A stretch of 64,000 nt of DNA from Echinococcus granulosus (GCF_000524195.1 NW_020170422.1:451660-515659), one strand, 5' to 3'. Shown: positions 47,801 through 60,453, counted from the stretch's first letter. Notes: generated by a model not told the origin, from the sequence alone. Program-made: numbers and translations.

Positions 47801-50681
47801 ACTGCCGTAGTTTTATTGTTTGAAGTATTTAAAATGTAACACACTAATTGTTTCTTTAACTACGAGCTCTAATAAAGGACCATTAGCTCCAGGCCTTACT
47901 GTGCGTCGACAATATATATTCTGCCTAGGTATTACGTCCCCTTTTGTCAAAAGGGTAGACTCGGCGAGCTACATTGGTGACAGGGGATAAGGAACCCAAT
48001 CTCAATAGACAGTTACCTTGGTTTATACCGATGGGTGATAAGGCTTAGCGCGATGTGAGAATCAGTGATGACCCCTACAAATGGCTTGAAAAACACGCCA
48101 CCCTTTTGCAACTGCGTTAGTGCCATGGTCTGCTGATGTGGAGCTAGTTGTAAACCATCTAGAGGAGTTCGTTACGGAGCTACCTTCCGTACCTGCATGA
48201 AGGTATTAATTATAAAAACCAAATATACCTCTTCCACTTCACTACTGGATGTCTAGAGCTCAGGCAGAAAAAATTAGGCAGTTCTGAAGTGTGACAAAGG
48301 CAGCAAGGAGGATTGCCCTTACGGAACTATTATAAACCCACTTCCTTGTTTTTTGGCTCTCCTTTTAGAGCAAAGTTCCCACTACTAACGGTGGATCTGC
48401 ATTATGGCCAATATTCTTTGTCCCCCAATACAGTACCTAAACATAAAGAAACTCCAACTCTAGTAGAATTGCCAAGAGATCAGTGACATTGCAGTCAAAA
48501 TTTAATGATTGGCATGGCTGGCTAGTGGGTGTTTTTCTTGCAGCACCGCTAACGTCGTGATGACTGGCACTGTGGATTGACTAAGAGTAGCACCGAATAC
48601 GACGCTCAAATAAGGAGAGGGACTCTGTAACACTAATTGTCTGTTTAACTTAGAATATTAGTAGCGAACCACGTAGGTGCTTCGCCACTTTGCATCCACC
48701 GGGTACCATAGCTTCCAACCTCTGCGGATAGCTCCAAGCCCTAGGCAGATCCACAATATATATTCTGCCAGAGTACTATATCATCTTCTCCCTAAAGTGA
48801 ATTCTAAGGACGCCACTAAAGCAAATGAATAGCTTCCTATTGCGCTGATATTCCAACGATTGTGACTGACATTAAAATATCACAGAAAGCTTTAGATGAT
48901 ATCGAAGTTTCATAGTTTGTTTCTCACTTGAATCTTCAGATCAGCTTAGGACCTTCAGTCAAACATACAAACAGTTTTTAGAATTAACGGATAGGGAAAA
49001 GAATGTTCTTTATGCTGAAAAAATGAACTGATATTCATTGCTATTAGGTATGACAATTTCTTAACCCTGCATCACATAAAGCACAACAAACTTTGAAATG
49101 CATCATGTTAAGGCTTACCTTCAATTCCAGACAAAGCGGTGTTTGATCACAGCGTGAAAAATTGCTAAATGCTTTGTTAAATAATTGCATCGATGAATTC
49201 ATCTTAATGGAAATTTCATCGACAAAAGATGTTGCACCAATAATTTTTTGGATGGCATCTTCTGCAGGATAAACGAAGTTTTCAAAGACCTGGAAGGTGC
49301 TATTGCTCACATTGAGCACCTCTTTGATTTTAAAACTTATTAACAAGCCTTCAATGCTTTTGTCCAACTCACTGACATTTCTTTTCTAAAATCATTGAAA
49401 AAAAGGGTGAATAGTGAATGTGTTGATTATCCCCATTTCAAGCGGTTGTTTGAAAAATGTCTCCTTCAGCTGATAATAATCCTCACCGTAAATGTTAATC
49501 TCGAATTGAAATGCAGCGCATGCTTAAAAAATAATAATCCAATCATTTGTCAAAATCCAAAGATATCTATCCGACTCCGTTCTCTCATTTTCAAGTTTAG
49601 GGGTAGAAATCACATTGTACTACGGAGAGAAATTGATCTGGAAATGTTTTATTTCTAGGAGTAAGGAGAAGTTACTCTGGTTTGGCTTACAAATGTTTTA
49701 ACCGTGGAGATAGTGTGCATCCTTCCAGACTGGATGCCTTCGCGGATGAAGCCGGAGGTATGCATCAAGACGGCATGCAGCCCATCGGGCAGCGAAGTGG
49801 GAATGTGCGTCAGCTCTGGTGACGTCTGTGGTTGTGCCTTTAGGTAGGAGACGACCAAATCCATACTGCAGAAGTAGACCACTAGGAGAAACACAGACGC
49901 TGCCACCAGGAGTAGCTCGATTGCCAATAACGTGATAAATATGATGCGACACACCAGGTGCTTCCGTCTAGATTTAGTAGGTGGTGCTGCCGTCTGCAAT
50001 CAGTGGGTACGAAAGCATACGGTCATTACAAATACAACTAATTTTTGGTTCGTATAAATTTATGTTCTCTTGAAAGGCTTCACCTTCGAAGCAGTCTTTC
50101 AACTGTGAATTCTTGACCTTATGAAATCCATGGGCGTCGCTTAATTTATCAAATAAGACTAACTATAAAACTTCTTGCTAAAATTATGGCAAGGTCGTGC
50201 CAACACAAACGGACCACAGACTATGGTTACCTTGTACTGAAACGAGTTTAAACTGAAACACATGAGCTCCAATATGGATGCAGCTGACGTGGCAAAAACT
50301 CACGCTTTTGGAATTGCAAAAGCAACAGTTAATAATCTGGATGCATATGATGAGTACCACAACAAAGAGAAAGAGCGCCACTGTGAGCCAAAAGATGATC
50401 GGTTCGCGATTTGGATGCGCGTGCGCAGAGTCCACTCCTGCTTGACCTCCACCCAGTTCATCTGGCATGGCTTTAATAATGGACAAAGGTAGAGGTCTTA
50501 GGAGAAGCATATTGGTAAAAAAATCGTGTTTGATGCTAGGGGTAAGTTCGAATCGTGGGGATTCTCTCGGTGCACTGGAAACATTCTCAAAGATAACATT
50601 CAGAAGGCTTCCATTTTCCACTTGAATAATCCAAATCATCATCTCTGTCGCAATGGCTATCACTGGAAAATCAAAAGCCAT
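44844..50681 (-). CDS. PROM: Prominin-family five-span membrane glycoprotein, gene C (complete, 874 aa)
   Basis: Nine exons read on the minus strand: 50681-50304, 49993-49676, 49385-49119, 47756-47318, 47158-47021, 46480-46183, 46050-45936, 45667-45392, 45239-44844. All have GT-AG borders and the same phases as gene B, giving 874 codons plus stop. TM1 is followed by NCCFC. TM2 lies in exon 2. Loop 1 ends with CDQTPLC. TM3 is in exon 4, CAICCC plus TM4 in exon 5, GCLYLVRES and KTC in exon 6, and PCSEAH, TCGE and TM5 in exon 9. The C-tail is Ser/Asp/Lys-rich and ends DEKLP. Ectodomain sequence differs strongly from A and B, while transmembrane and Cys positions are kept. Intron 3 contains a complete LTR-type element at 47835-48815, antisense to the gene. 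Orientation is tail-to-tail with gene B. Confidence 0.92.
47835..48815 (+). mobile_element. TRIM-like LTR element with two LTRs in intron 3 of gene C
   Basis: The 5' LTR is 47835-47973 (TGTAACACAC start, GCTACA end, internal deletion), then PBS-like TTGGTGACAGGGG. The 3' LTR starts TGTAACACTAATTG at about 48626 and ends near 48815. It is preceded by the purine tract AAGGAGAGGGACTC. The internal part of about 650 bp has no long frame. It is antisense to gene C. Confidence 0.7.
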
Positions 50682-50697
50682 TATTTTATTTTTTTTT
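50682..50697 (-). promoter_or_regulatory. Short leader with splice acceptor before gene C ATG
   Basis: On the minus strand TTATTTCTCTTTTAG ends at 50698, leaving a 16-nt A-rich leader before the ATG at 50681. Confidence 0.45.
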
Positions 50698-51514
50698 CTA
50701 AAAGAGAAATAAGTCCAAATTAGGTGGGTGTTCTTTACATGGTTAATTAAAAGGAGTAATCCATGCAAAGTTTGTTTAACTAGACCTCATTCAAATGATG
50801 AGGAATTGTTATGCATAGCTTATTTGTATTAACGTTCTGCAGGTGACCCAAACAAGGGCACAAATATGGCATCAGTCTCCCGGTTCTCATTGGTTGATAC
50901 GTCAATCGAACTATCTGCTTAAGAATGGAACTGTCTGATAGTGAAACCCTGAATCGCACACAGAAAAACCAGTCGAGTCCGAAGATTTAGTTTGCATGAA
51001 GTGTATGGGTTAAGACCTAAGTTTTAGTATAAGACTTAGCTCTGGTAGTTGAGCTTAGAATGAAAAATCCCATCCAAACAACTGGAACAGTACGACTTAA
51101 TTAGCGAAGTGATTTTTGAATAGGTTTCGTTAACATAGCAACGGGTACACTTAAGATAAATGCCTCTAATTGGCTAAGACAAAGGTGGCTGGCGTCCAAT
51201 GCCTTCTCTAATTAATCAAAAATTTACTCCTACATTAAAAATATCGCTACGTGAAGTAGCATTTTGGATGGATTTGCAAAAAACTAAAACCCTGTGTAAG
51301 AGCAATGTGTCAACACTAAAAGATAGTAGTATATAGCAGAAGATGTGGAAGATGCCTGAGCTTACGACATCTGAGGTGAGAAAGTCTTAATGATAGAGTA
51401 AAGGACTCACACCCTTTTACATTGGCAAATGCCAATCAACATCATGAATCATCAATTGGTTTTCCACCTCTTTTACGTTAGCCATGCAAAACAAGCCAGT
51501 TGATTGAATTATAT

Positions 51515-51679
51515 TGTATCGCCCCGAGACTTCCCTGAAGGTGATCAAAGACACAGATATTGTCGACTTACAGAAGAGATCGGGGCTACTGACATGGTCC
51601 GGAGGCCAGCCTACCTGGCGGTTCACTTGAGTGATTTCTTACCAAAAACTAGAGTTAAGCAAACAGCCAATGTATTACA
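51515..51679 (-). mobile_element. Solo LTR-like repeat
   Basis: Plus-strand start TGTATCGCCCCGAGAC and end TGTATTACA. It includes the GGGGCTACTGACATGGTCC block. Confidence 0.65.
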
Positions 51680-54600
51680 ACAAGGACCAATGACTTTAGC
51701 AACTTACCTTTCGTTAGGCAAATAAAAGCATCATTGTTTGACTTCAAACAACCATTTAAGTTTTGTGTATAAGGTGTGCTAGAGCGGGTTTTTGCATGAA
51801 ATTTTTCACTTACTCAAGCCTGAACAGCAGTTAGGGCTGAGATATACATGTGCAGAGAGAAAAAACCCTCCGTTTTCTTCTTTAGAAACAGCCAAGACTG
51901 GTAAATCGGGTAAATAAAAATCAAATTTGTAGAAAAAGGAAAATTAAAAGAAATCCTTTTTCTTTGTATCTGATTTGTGAAAAGATTTGAACTTTAGGAA
52001 AGGGGAGGGTTGTTACCGTCCCATTTGCATTCCCTGGATAATATTTTGTTGGAGGTAATTGCCTTCTCTTGGTCCTGTCCAATCACGAGCGAAGTAAAAC
52101 GGACAGTTGGAAAAAAAAAGCAGGTAAAAACTGCAGTGATATTTGTCCTGCTAGAGACAAAACTTTGCTGAAAGCAGAAATTGCAGCTAGCCTATGTCTC
52201 AAAAAGTACAGAAAATACATTGTATTGTTGATTGGTTAATGAGCAAATTTGATATGTCAAGGAGCTTCCCAAAGTTATTTATTATTTCTCCTTCAAAAAG
52301 TCTTGCAAGCCTATTTGAAGACCTCATTATGTAGAGAGTTGTTATTACCACAATCGTGCAAGTGCTAAATTAATTGGAAAGGGCATTGCTTTAACTCTAC
52401 TTCAATTTTTAGTGACTTTAGTAACAAAATTCTTCCACTTCTGCTTCTAACTTTGGAAAACTGGGATTCTTATACAATAGTGATAGTTTTAGTTAAAAAG
52501 AAACAGTCTGTTCCCTTATTTTTTCACTATGTAGGGAACAAAAGGGTTGTTTTTAGATAGGAAGTTTTCTGTGGTAAATTTTGTATCCATTTCTAGTGTA
52601 AAGGTACGGAGGGTTGCTAATGACAGCTGGTGTTTTAACCTGGTGGCGTCGCAGACTGAGAGTAAAATGAGTTGGTCTGAGTAGTCTAAACAGTGGGACT
52701 TTTAAAATAAAGATCAGAGAAGTGTAATATCAAGCAATAACAATAGTCTCATTTGATGTCAATTTGTAGTTAAAGTAGATGCTAAACTAACTGCATTTAT
52801 CTTCCAGTTACGATGAAAAAATGGGAGTTTGACCACTTTATATATGGAACACAGACTGCTGATTGCGTATAAGCTCACTGGACAGATCTTTATTTTAAAT
52901 GCTTTTCAGTGCAGTCAAATATCTCCTTAAATCTCCTCAGTTACATAATCGCTAAGTGGAGTTGGGGGGCAGGAGTACAAACTTCTCATGTCATTGTCCG
53001 GTTAATTCAGTTATGATATGGTAAATGAGATTAAAGCCTTAAATCAAGAACCAACAGCATTGCCAATCGCACATTTGGATGGAAATTCAACTTCTTCAAT
53101 GTTGTTGGAGGCGGAAATCTAATTTAACCTTGCTGTCAATCAACAGCCACCTTAATTTTCAGCTTAGATTACCGACACAGTTTGCCGTTGGCTTCCAGTT
53201 TGGAACGTATCGTTCCAGCGTTTCGTTGGCTGTCTTGACAATTATCTTATCCTGCATCTTTCACAGGTCACTTCAATAGCAAAGGTAGGAAATACAGGTG
53301 CAAGTAGGTAGAACTAAAATAATTCAAAGGATGTTCTCCTAAGAGACACAGGAGAAGGTGGTGAAAAATGAAGTATGGAATGGAAGGTCAGCTGATACCA
53401 AATGAACGGTTCTGTTTTTCGACTCTTATGTTGGAGTATTTTTTAAGGCATAAATCAACACTCTATTCATTACCTATTTCCAAGAAACGTTATAGTTAAT
53501 TTCTTTTACAGATACAAGTGAAATCATCTTCGACTTTTCTTTCAAAACCTTTAAATCACTATTCCCAATCCAAGGGGTTTTGGTTCATTACCTGTATTTA
53601 ATTTGCTATTGACAGGTTGGCAATGATGTCGTGCAAGGAATTTGCCTATAAATGTTTGATTGTGGCATCACATTTAGACTAATCGAGTGGCTGTAAAGTT
53701 CTTATAAGCATTATTGAAATAAAACCGCGATTTTTCCCGGACTGTAAATGTAAAGGTGTAAACAACCCAACAGTTCGAACTTAAGCTTCGGAAAAATGCA
53801 AATGAATCAGCTATCAGAAAAGGCTGCTAAATATGCAAGCCTTAATTCATTTACTGCAGGCTGTAAACAAGTTACATCTAAAGTTGAGAATTCAAAAGGG
53901 GAGAGCAAAAAAATGAGGGCAATCTTGGCGGACGTGAATTTGCTACTTACAGGAAAAACTTGACAGTCGGTCAGTGAATGGGAATGCAAATTTAGCGCAT
54001 GATCACTTAACTTTGAACCTACAAGTTGGCATTAGGATTGCTCATTTTGTTACATCACATCTGGTGGTGCTGCAAGATAAAAAATGATCTTGAAACCACT
54101 CCAACTATTCATCTTTTTAAAGATTTATTTCACACAGTTCGGCAATATTGCCGAGAGGAAACATTAGGCATTTGATGCTTAGGTTATTTTGACATCGCTC
54201 TCACTATCCTTTCAAAAAATCCTTATTTACTCCTACCGTGGCTCATATTTTCCATGGAAATTCAGTTTATTTTTATGTCGTTAGTTACGGTTATTTGCGT
54301 TCATAAAACCCATTTTATGCACTTATGTACGTTGTTGTTGACGCCTTAGGCATTCCTTTGATGTTATTTCCACAGTAGACGTAAAACTTTTGGAAAAAGT
54401 ATTAAAATACAGGTGAAAAAGGACAGAACAATGCGAATATATAAATTTTATGAAAAAAAAGTCAGATGACTGTTGCCTACTGAAATCTACAAATAAGGTT
54501 TTCATATGGCAGTAAAATAACTTTATCAAAAAAGCTACCCAACTCCTGTGAAAGGTGCTCCACACGAACCACCTTCAATTTGCCTTGTGCTTTTCTTTCA

Positions 54601-54967
54601 AAACAACTACAGCGACGTCACAAGCACAGACTGCCATATATCATTTCTCATCTGGATAAGCTTATTGACAACTTCATATGACACCCCGTTGTCAGCAAAG
54701 AGAATGCGTGAAACAGCTAATCTATTGGCATGTGTTTTGAAAGTACTGAGATAATTTCCACAATAAACTTATAAAAGTCATCCATTCATTGCTCATCAGC
54801 TAGAAATTCAATTTTAGGGGGTTAATTTTATTTAATTGTGGCATATTCTTGTCTAAAAAATGAATCAAAATAAGCTCCAGACCAAGAAATAAACAGACCG
54901 ATTTAACTTATCAAACAGTCCTTTTCATTTGCGTAAATCGTATTGATGGCCCCAGGAAGCGAAATTT

Positions 54968-55161
54968 TGCAGTTCCCGCGACCTCTCAGAGGATGAACGA
55001 AGATATAATATCCGGACAGAATGTGTTTTCGACATATATTGGGCTTGCAGGCTACTGACATTGCCCAAAAATGTCAGGCGGCCCAGCATCACTACATTAA
55101 TGGAGTCCTCAGTGTCCCTTAAAAAAAAACGGAGGATTGGACGAACGATTATGGCATCACA
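54968..55161 (-). mobile_element. Solo LTR-like repeat
   Basis: Starts TGCAGTTCCCGCGACC on the plus strand and ends GGCATCACA; length is 194 bp as in the LTRs at 20833 and 59215. Confidence 0.55.
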
Positions 55162-57796
55162 ATGGATCGGGGAGCAACTCAGAAGTAGGCCTTCACTGGA
55201 CTTCAATGGATGGAACTCTCACTAATAAAGGGAGTTCTGTATGCACGTCACCTTTTTGGTGTGATTTAGAAGCAATTTTATGTCTAATTAAATAAGCGGT
55301 TTGTCTTAAAGCATTGGTACACAAACAACTCCATTAGTCAGTAGTCTCCTTAAGGTTTCCGAATAAAACAATATTGTTATAAAAAGAAAACTCTTCATCA
55401 TTTCTAATTGCACGTCCACAATACCTGACCAAGGCCTCTAAAGTTAACTTGTTTTGCATTTCACTAGAGGGCTTTCCAAACAGTCCTTGGACTGCACCCC
55501 CTAAAAAGGCACTTCCGTGGGATGGATAGAGCGAGTAAACAGTTGACTGTTATTTACAAGTGATTCAATGACATATATTCGCAGATTTACCACCGATAGT
55601 TGTCATCTGCTACTTAGACTCCCCTTAGTTATTCACCTGCAAAAATAAGTAATTAATCCATCCACCATTATCTCTTAAATCTGCAATTACACTTTACTCT
55701 ACTCGTGATTAATCACAATTTCGTTTCTGTAAAAAAAATCTCCTTTTGTCGTTTGCAATCGTGATGGTGATTGGCAACCTTTTAAGTGAACGCAAGGAGT
55801 CATAATAAAAATCATTAAATATTATTCTACTAATGGCTTGTCAGTAGTATAGTATGTCAAAGGAGCAGTTGCTAGTCGTAAAGATGTTTTGGCATATTCA
55901 CTCTATCAACATCAAATGGTCTGTCATTAAGTTGAGCCTATAAATTACAATCAGCACATATTATTTAATTTCGGTCTTTACCAGCTATTCACTCGGGTGA
56001 ATGAAAGACCCAGTAGTTGCTCTTTGTACCTTTAGTAAATTTATGTAAATTTAACTCTTCTTTTAGGTCAACGGGTTTAGCTATTTACACTTCGGCGATA
56101 GTTTATTGGGTCATCGTTAATGTTGGACTCACTTATCAGTTGTAAGTCTATTGTGGAATACCTCTAAAAGTGGGGTCCTACTATGAAATTTAGTTTGAAT
56201 GGCATCGGCAACAATTTTCCTGTGTACAACAAGGGCAATGTTACTTGCATTTCGTTTTAAAAATTAGTAGATTACTAATCCAACACAGTCATGATAATTG
56301 GAGCACAATATCATGATTGTCTGTCATAACGCTTTCCTGTATTTAAGATTGAAAATATTCGACTCTCAAAGTCTTTTTTTAAAGATGCCAATAATTACTT
56401 TGTTAAAAACTGAGATTACACGAAACGGAAGCAGAAGCTAAAGTCCATTTTTGGATTTACATAGAAGAACGAACATTTCTTCGGGCTCTTTTTAGGGTTT
56501 ATAGCAAGGCGTAAAACAAAGTAAGTTGATGATATAAGTACATTAAAGAGGATTTACAAAGTGAAAAAAATTGTTTCGGCATTTAAGGTTTTTAAAACTA
56601 ATAAATTCTTGTCTATCAAGCGCGACTAAGGAAAAAACAGATTTTCAATATGCCCCCCTAAAATTTTAGTGCTCCTTTAACATCATAGATATACTGATGA
56701 ACTTACGTTTACTAAATGTATCTCCTCCATTTATCTAAAAGAGAGGGGCAAAGTTTCCTATTTTGGAGCAAAAATTAAAGCCAAAATGCTGTTTTGTAAA
56801 GATAATCGCACGCTAACTTCCATCTACTTGTACCAGAAGTTTCCCTTCCCATTACGTTTACTTAAAGATCGAATAAGGTGGAAAATGCTAAAGCTGCCAG
56901 TAAAAATGAAATGCCAGTTGTCTGGTGATACAGTTTGAGTAAACGGTCGGTCGTCACATAGATGTGTACGGCATGCGAGGGCGTCTCCGATGTCGAGTTA
57001 TTTTCAGACCTCTGTTTATACGCCCACTGAAAATGAACTGGTAGATCTGTTGGCTTACCCGAGCGTCAAATCCCATAAAATTAGTTTCGCAGATTTTCTT
57101 TTCCATTTACTTTCTTAATTTGCCACCTATCAGAAACATCGACTGGTCAATTCTTTGCTCACCTCTGAAAATATAATTTTAAAAACTACTTAATTCAAAT
57201 AAAACAATAGGTGTCTATTTATTATACTACTCATTTTGAGCACTTTGAGGCCTCCATTCTTCCCTTTTTTTACTGTGAGCTAGTAGTGCCTTTCACTGGA
57301 AATGCGTTTCGTTAATACAGCAAAACTAAACATTTTACCACTTCTTTTAGCACCTGCCTGTCAAAATACAAACATGTCTTCTCACTTTGCCTGGCACATT
57401 TGTTACACCTTTCCCTGGGGCAGTAAACTTGTTTGTTCTCTCTTGAGGACATGCAAATTTATGGCAAGGTTGGTAGAAGGAACTTGCTAGTGTGACTGCG
57501 AAACCACTAAACATATAAAAATAGAATTCTGCAGGCCAGATAATCCAAAACACAAGTGCTCTTAAGGTGTGTGAAGCAAAACTGGGAAAAGTGTGGCACA
57601 AGAATAGGGGCGCAAACGAAAAATTAAGGTAATTTTTAATTTTGTCCAATTTTTATAGAAGGGGTAGTGATAATCATTGGTAGTTGGGACAGTATTTAAT
57701 TTTTATTTATCCGAAAACCACGTGAAAGTTGTACTTTGTCAAATGGCTATTAGTGGTTGCGCTGCGTCTTTAATTCCACCTTGATGAAGTTGCCAC

Positions 57797-57992
57797 CCAA
57801 GAGCCCCGAGACCTCCGTGAAGACTAAAAAAGAAATAATACTCGGGTAGAACATGTGTTGTCAACATACTTTGGAGAATGGGAGCCATCTGCAAGGCCCA
57901 AAGACCAGGCCGCCAGGTAGACGTTCACTGGCGGGGTTTTTAAGTGATCCGTTAGCATAACCGAGAGTTAAACAAACGAATAACGTATTACG
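57797..57992 (-). mobile_element. Solo LTR-like repeat
   Basis: Well kept: GCCCCGAGACCTCCGTG near the left, AGACCAGGCCGCCAGG in the middle, and GAGAGTTAAACAAACG then AACGTATTACG at the right. Confidence 0.65.
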
Positions 57993-58311
57993 ACCACCTC
58001 ATTAACTTAAATTCTAAGTTAAAAGTGGAATTGGGCCCTCTACATTAAAAAAGACGATGAGGAGATGGTAGAAGTCAAATTAGGGAACTCTGTTGCCAAA
58101 TCTGGTGTCCCCTGTTGAAATATATTGGACCTGGTTTTCTGAAACACTTACATCCTCCTTATCTAAAAGTTCCCAATTTATTATTCCCAACGATTCTATT
58201 GTCAAAAAGCATTAAAGTTCTCTATATAGTAGTAAGATTATGAAATTCATTTGGTTATATTAGTAGAATGTTGGATTTATTAGGGCAAAATAAAAAGAAT
58301 TAGGTTAAACA

Positions 58312-59408
58312 GCAGTATTTCGAAACTTCTCTGTAGACTAAGGTAGACAATACTGGGGCGGAGCATATGTGGTCGACATACGGAGAGGATTAGGGCTTTT
58401 GGAGTGGGTCGGAGGCCAGGGAGCTCGGCAAAGTTGTCATGCTGGAGACTCCAAGTGAACCCGTTACCAAAACCGAGACTTTGACAAACAAACTGTGACA
58501 TAGCTTGCTCGCCCATGGCGATCTCCTTGATTATCCTCCCGCTCCGGTAATTTCACTTCAATCTGCGGTACAAAAAAAGTAATTGCAAATCAACCACTCC
58601 AGTCACTGAAATTTTATGCAATTGGGAAGGTGCTTCAACACAATGTCAATAATCCCTCTTGACAATTTTGCTGGACCTGGAGTTTCGTCCTGCTTGTAAA
58701 CTGTACTGGGAAAAGGAGAGTATGCAGGCTATCACGCACGTCCATAGCCAGTCGTAGGAACAATGTTTCAAAAGCAGAATCATGTAACAAAGGATGGAGT
58801 CTAAAGTAGTCCCGTGGGCGTAGGATTTTCCGTCTCTCCCTCTTTGCTAATTTCTTCTTACTTCAGTGTTGCCTAGCCATTTCTGTCTAAGTTCTATCCA
58901 ACTGGTAGGGGAGTGGATGAGGTATCGTAAGTATACACATTTGATACCTACGTATAGGTGCAGTAGACTACTTCGTAAAGAACGTCGTTAGATGTCTTAC
59001 CGCTAGTTTGGATTCATTTGTTAAAAAAATTCCTGCAGACCACGGGATTGGGGTGGTTGCTAAAGGTAGGCAGCATTTCCAAACTTTCCACCAGGGGTCT
59101 TTTTATATTTCCCATTTGCACCATATGCACTTCTTCCGTCATCTTAAGGTTTATCACTCAGCAGAATAAGGATAATTTTCCTAAAGGACCGTATTTGATC
59201 CCCACTGCCACAAATGCAGCGCCCCGAGACTTTTTTTAAGACGAAAGAAGACATAATACTCGACTAAGTATGCACTGTCGTCATACAGTAAAACTTGGGG
59301 CTACTGGCAGGGTCCAGAGGTAGCGCTGCCCATCAGAGGAACAATTTGGGAGTTACAAAGTGCCTCATTACCGAAACGGGAAGATAAAGCTACACTTAAG
59401 GTACTACA
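58312..59408 (-). mobile_element. TRIM-like LTR element with two LTRs, about 1.1 kb
   Basis: Sense is minus. The 5' LTR is 59408-59215 (194 bp, TGTAGTACC start, GCTGCA end), followed by PBS-like TTTGTGGCAGTGG. The 3' LTR is about 58500-58312 (starts TGTCACAG). The internal part (58501-59214) resembles the elements at 1-486 and 20112-20832, e.g. the block around GAGGTATCG. The purine tract is poor here. No coding frame was recognised. Confidence 0.65.
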
Positions 59409-60082
59409 GAACATCTTAATATCTGAAAGCCTAAGGGCTATGCATTTTGGAACAGTGTAGAATCGGATGTCTTTCTCCTCAAAACACAATAGAAATCAGC
59501 TTGAGAAATATGGTGTCTGATAAGACCTTTGCGTTAAAGTATTATTTAATATAATTGTAATATGTACAAAAGTGAATTACCTACTGTTAATCTTTCCGAC
59601 AATATGACTGTGGGTTGATAAAGCATTCTTTTTTTGTCAAACTAATCATATGCCCTCTTTCATTTTTAGGTCAATAATGGATAAGAGGTTACTCAATTTC
59701 AATCACTTGGAATAATGAAGAAATGACATATATTCCTTGATACCCATTAAATATTCTCTTTGCATTTAAATTGTTAAGAGACCTTATACTTGTTTACACT
59801 TTAATCTTCCCTGTCTAGACCATTCCAATGCAATAGTAACATCATACGCCTTTGCTACAGGTGTTTATTTTAGTTTCTAACCTTATACCTGTTGAAGACT
59901 GCCCAATGGCACCAAGTACCCTGTTTAGAACGGCTCCCTTACATTTATATCATCAAAATGAGTTAGACACTGTGTATGCTCACCTATCTGACAAAGTTTA
60001 CCAAGATGACTCCTCGATGGCTCCATTTGTAAGCAACATGGTTATAGGTCGATTAACTAACATTCCTTTCCTTTTTAAATAG

Positions 60083-60418
60083 GAGGATTGACACCGTGAC
60101 ATCTGATTTCTTATTGATTACTTTGGTGACAGTGAGTGAACAGAGCCATCTCTTTGAAAAAGTACCACACTTCTTAAACGAAGCACCACATTTTGATCTA
60201 GCTGACACCATAAATTCCGGCTTCTTCATCAATATGCTATTTCTGAAGCTCTTGGCTCCGGCCATTCTGAAGGCCATTCCTGAGGCTCCAAGATGTGGCC
60301 AGGAACCGGGAGATAACCCTTGTAAGCATTTCGCTTGCAAGCTGATCATTATTTGGAAAGTAATGGTTGCATTTTGACTCTTCCTTATTTTAATTCACAT
60401 TTCACCTGTTATTGCTAC
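60083..60418 (+). pseudogene. Broken prominin first exon, gene D
   Basis: The frame from 60096 matches exon 1 of A-C: FFINMLFLK lines up with FFTNMLLLR of gene C, followed by AILKAIPE against SIIKAMPD, then a weak TM1. Breaks visible: the codon at the expected start is GTG (60096-60098); about ten residues around the W-x-x-x-ENG segment are missing; the acidic/Asn segment before TM1 is scrambled; TM1 is cut by TGA at 60375-60377. An LTR-like repeat begins at 60419, about where the Cys cluster should follow, and runs into a scaffold gap. No later prominin exons were recognised downstream to 64000. A splice-acceptor-like TTTTTAAATAG sits just upstream, as in the intact genes. It is most simply a dead fourth copy; an isolated retained exon is less likely. 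Confidence 0.7.
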
Positions 60419-60453
60419 TGTAGCGTCCCGGGACTCCCTGAAGACGAAAGAGG
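60419..60453 (-). mobile_element. LTR-like repeat start, lost in the scaffold gap
   Basis: TGTAGCGTCCCGGGAC then CCTGAAGACGAAAGAGG is the family's end. The rest is hidden by the N run; nothing of it is seen after 60553. Confidence 0.6.

Larger units (their letters stand above)
50770..58311. other. AT-rich stretch with solo LTR-like copies only
   Basis: Upstream of gene C. Three solo repeats are listed separately. Remaining frames are short and unsupported. No prominin exon was recognised here. Confidence 0.55.

Noticed and set aside
59852..60082. Plus-strand frame just before gene D as an upstream exon
   Set aside because: Runs straight into the acceptor-like tract of gene D, has no donor in frame, and resembles nothing in genes A-C.
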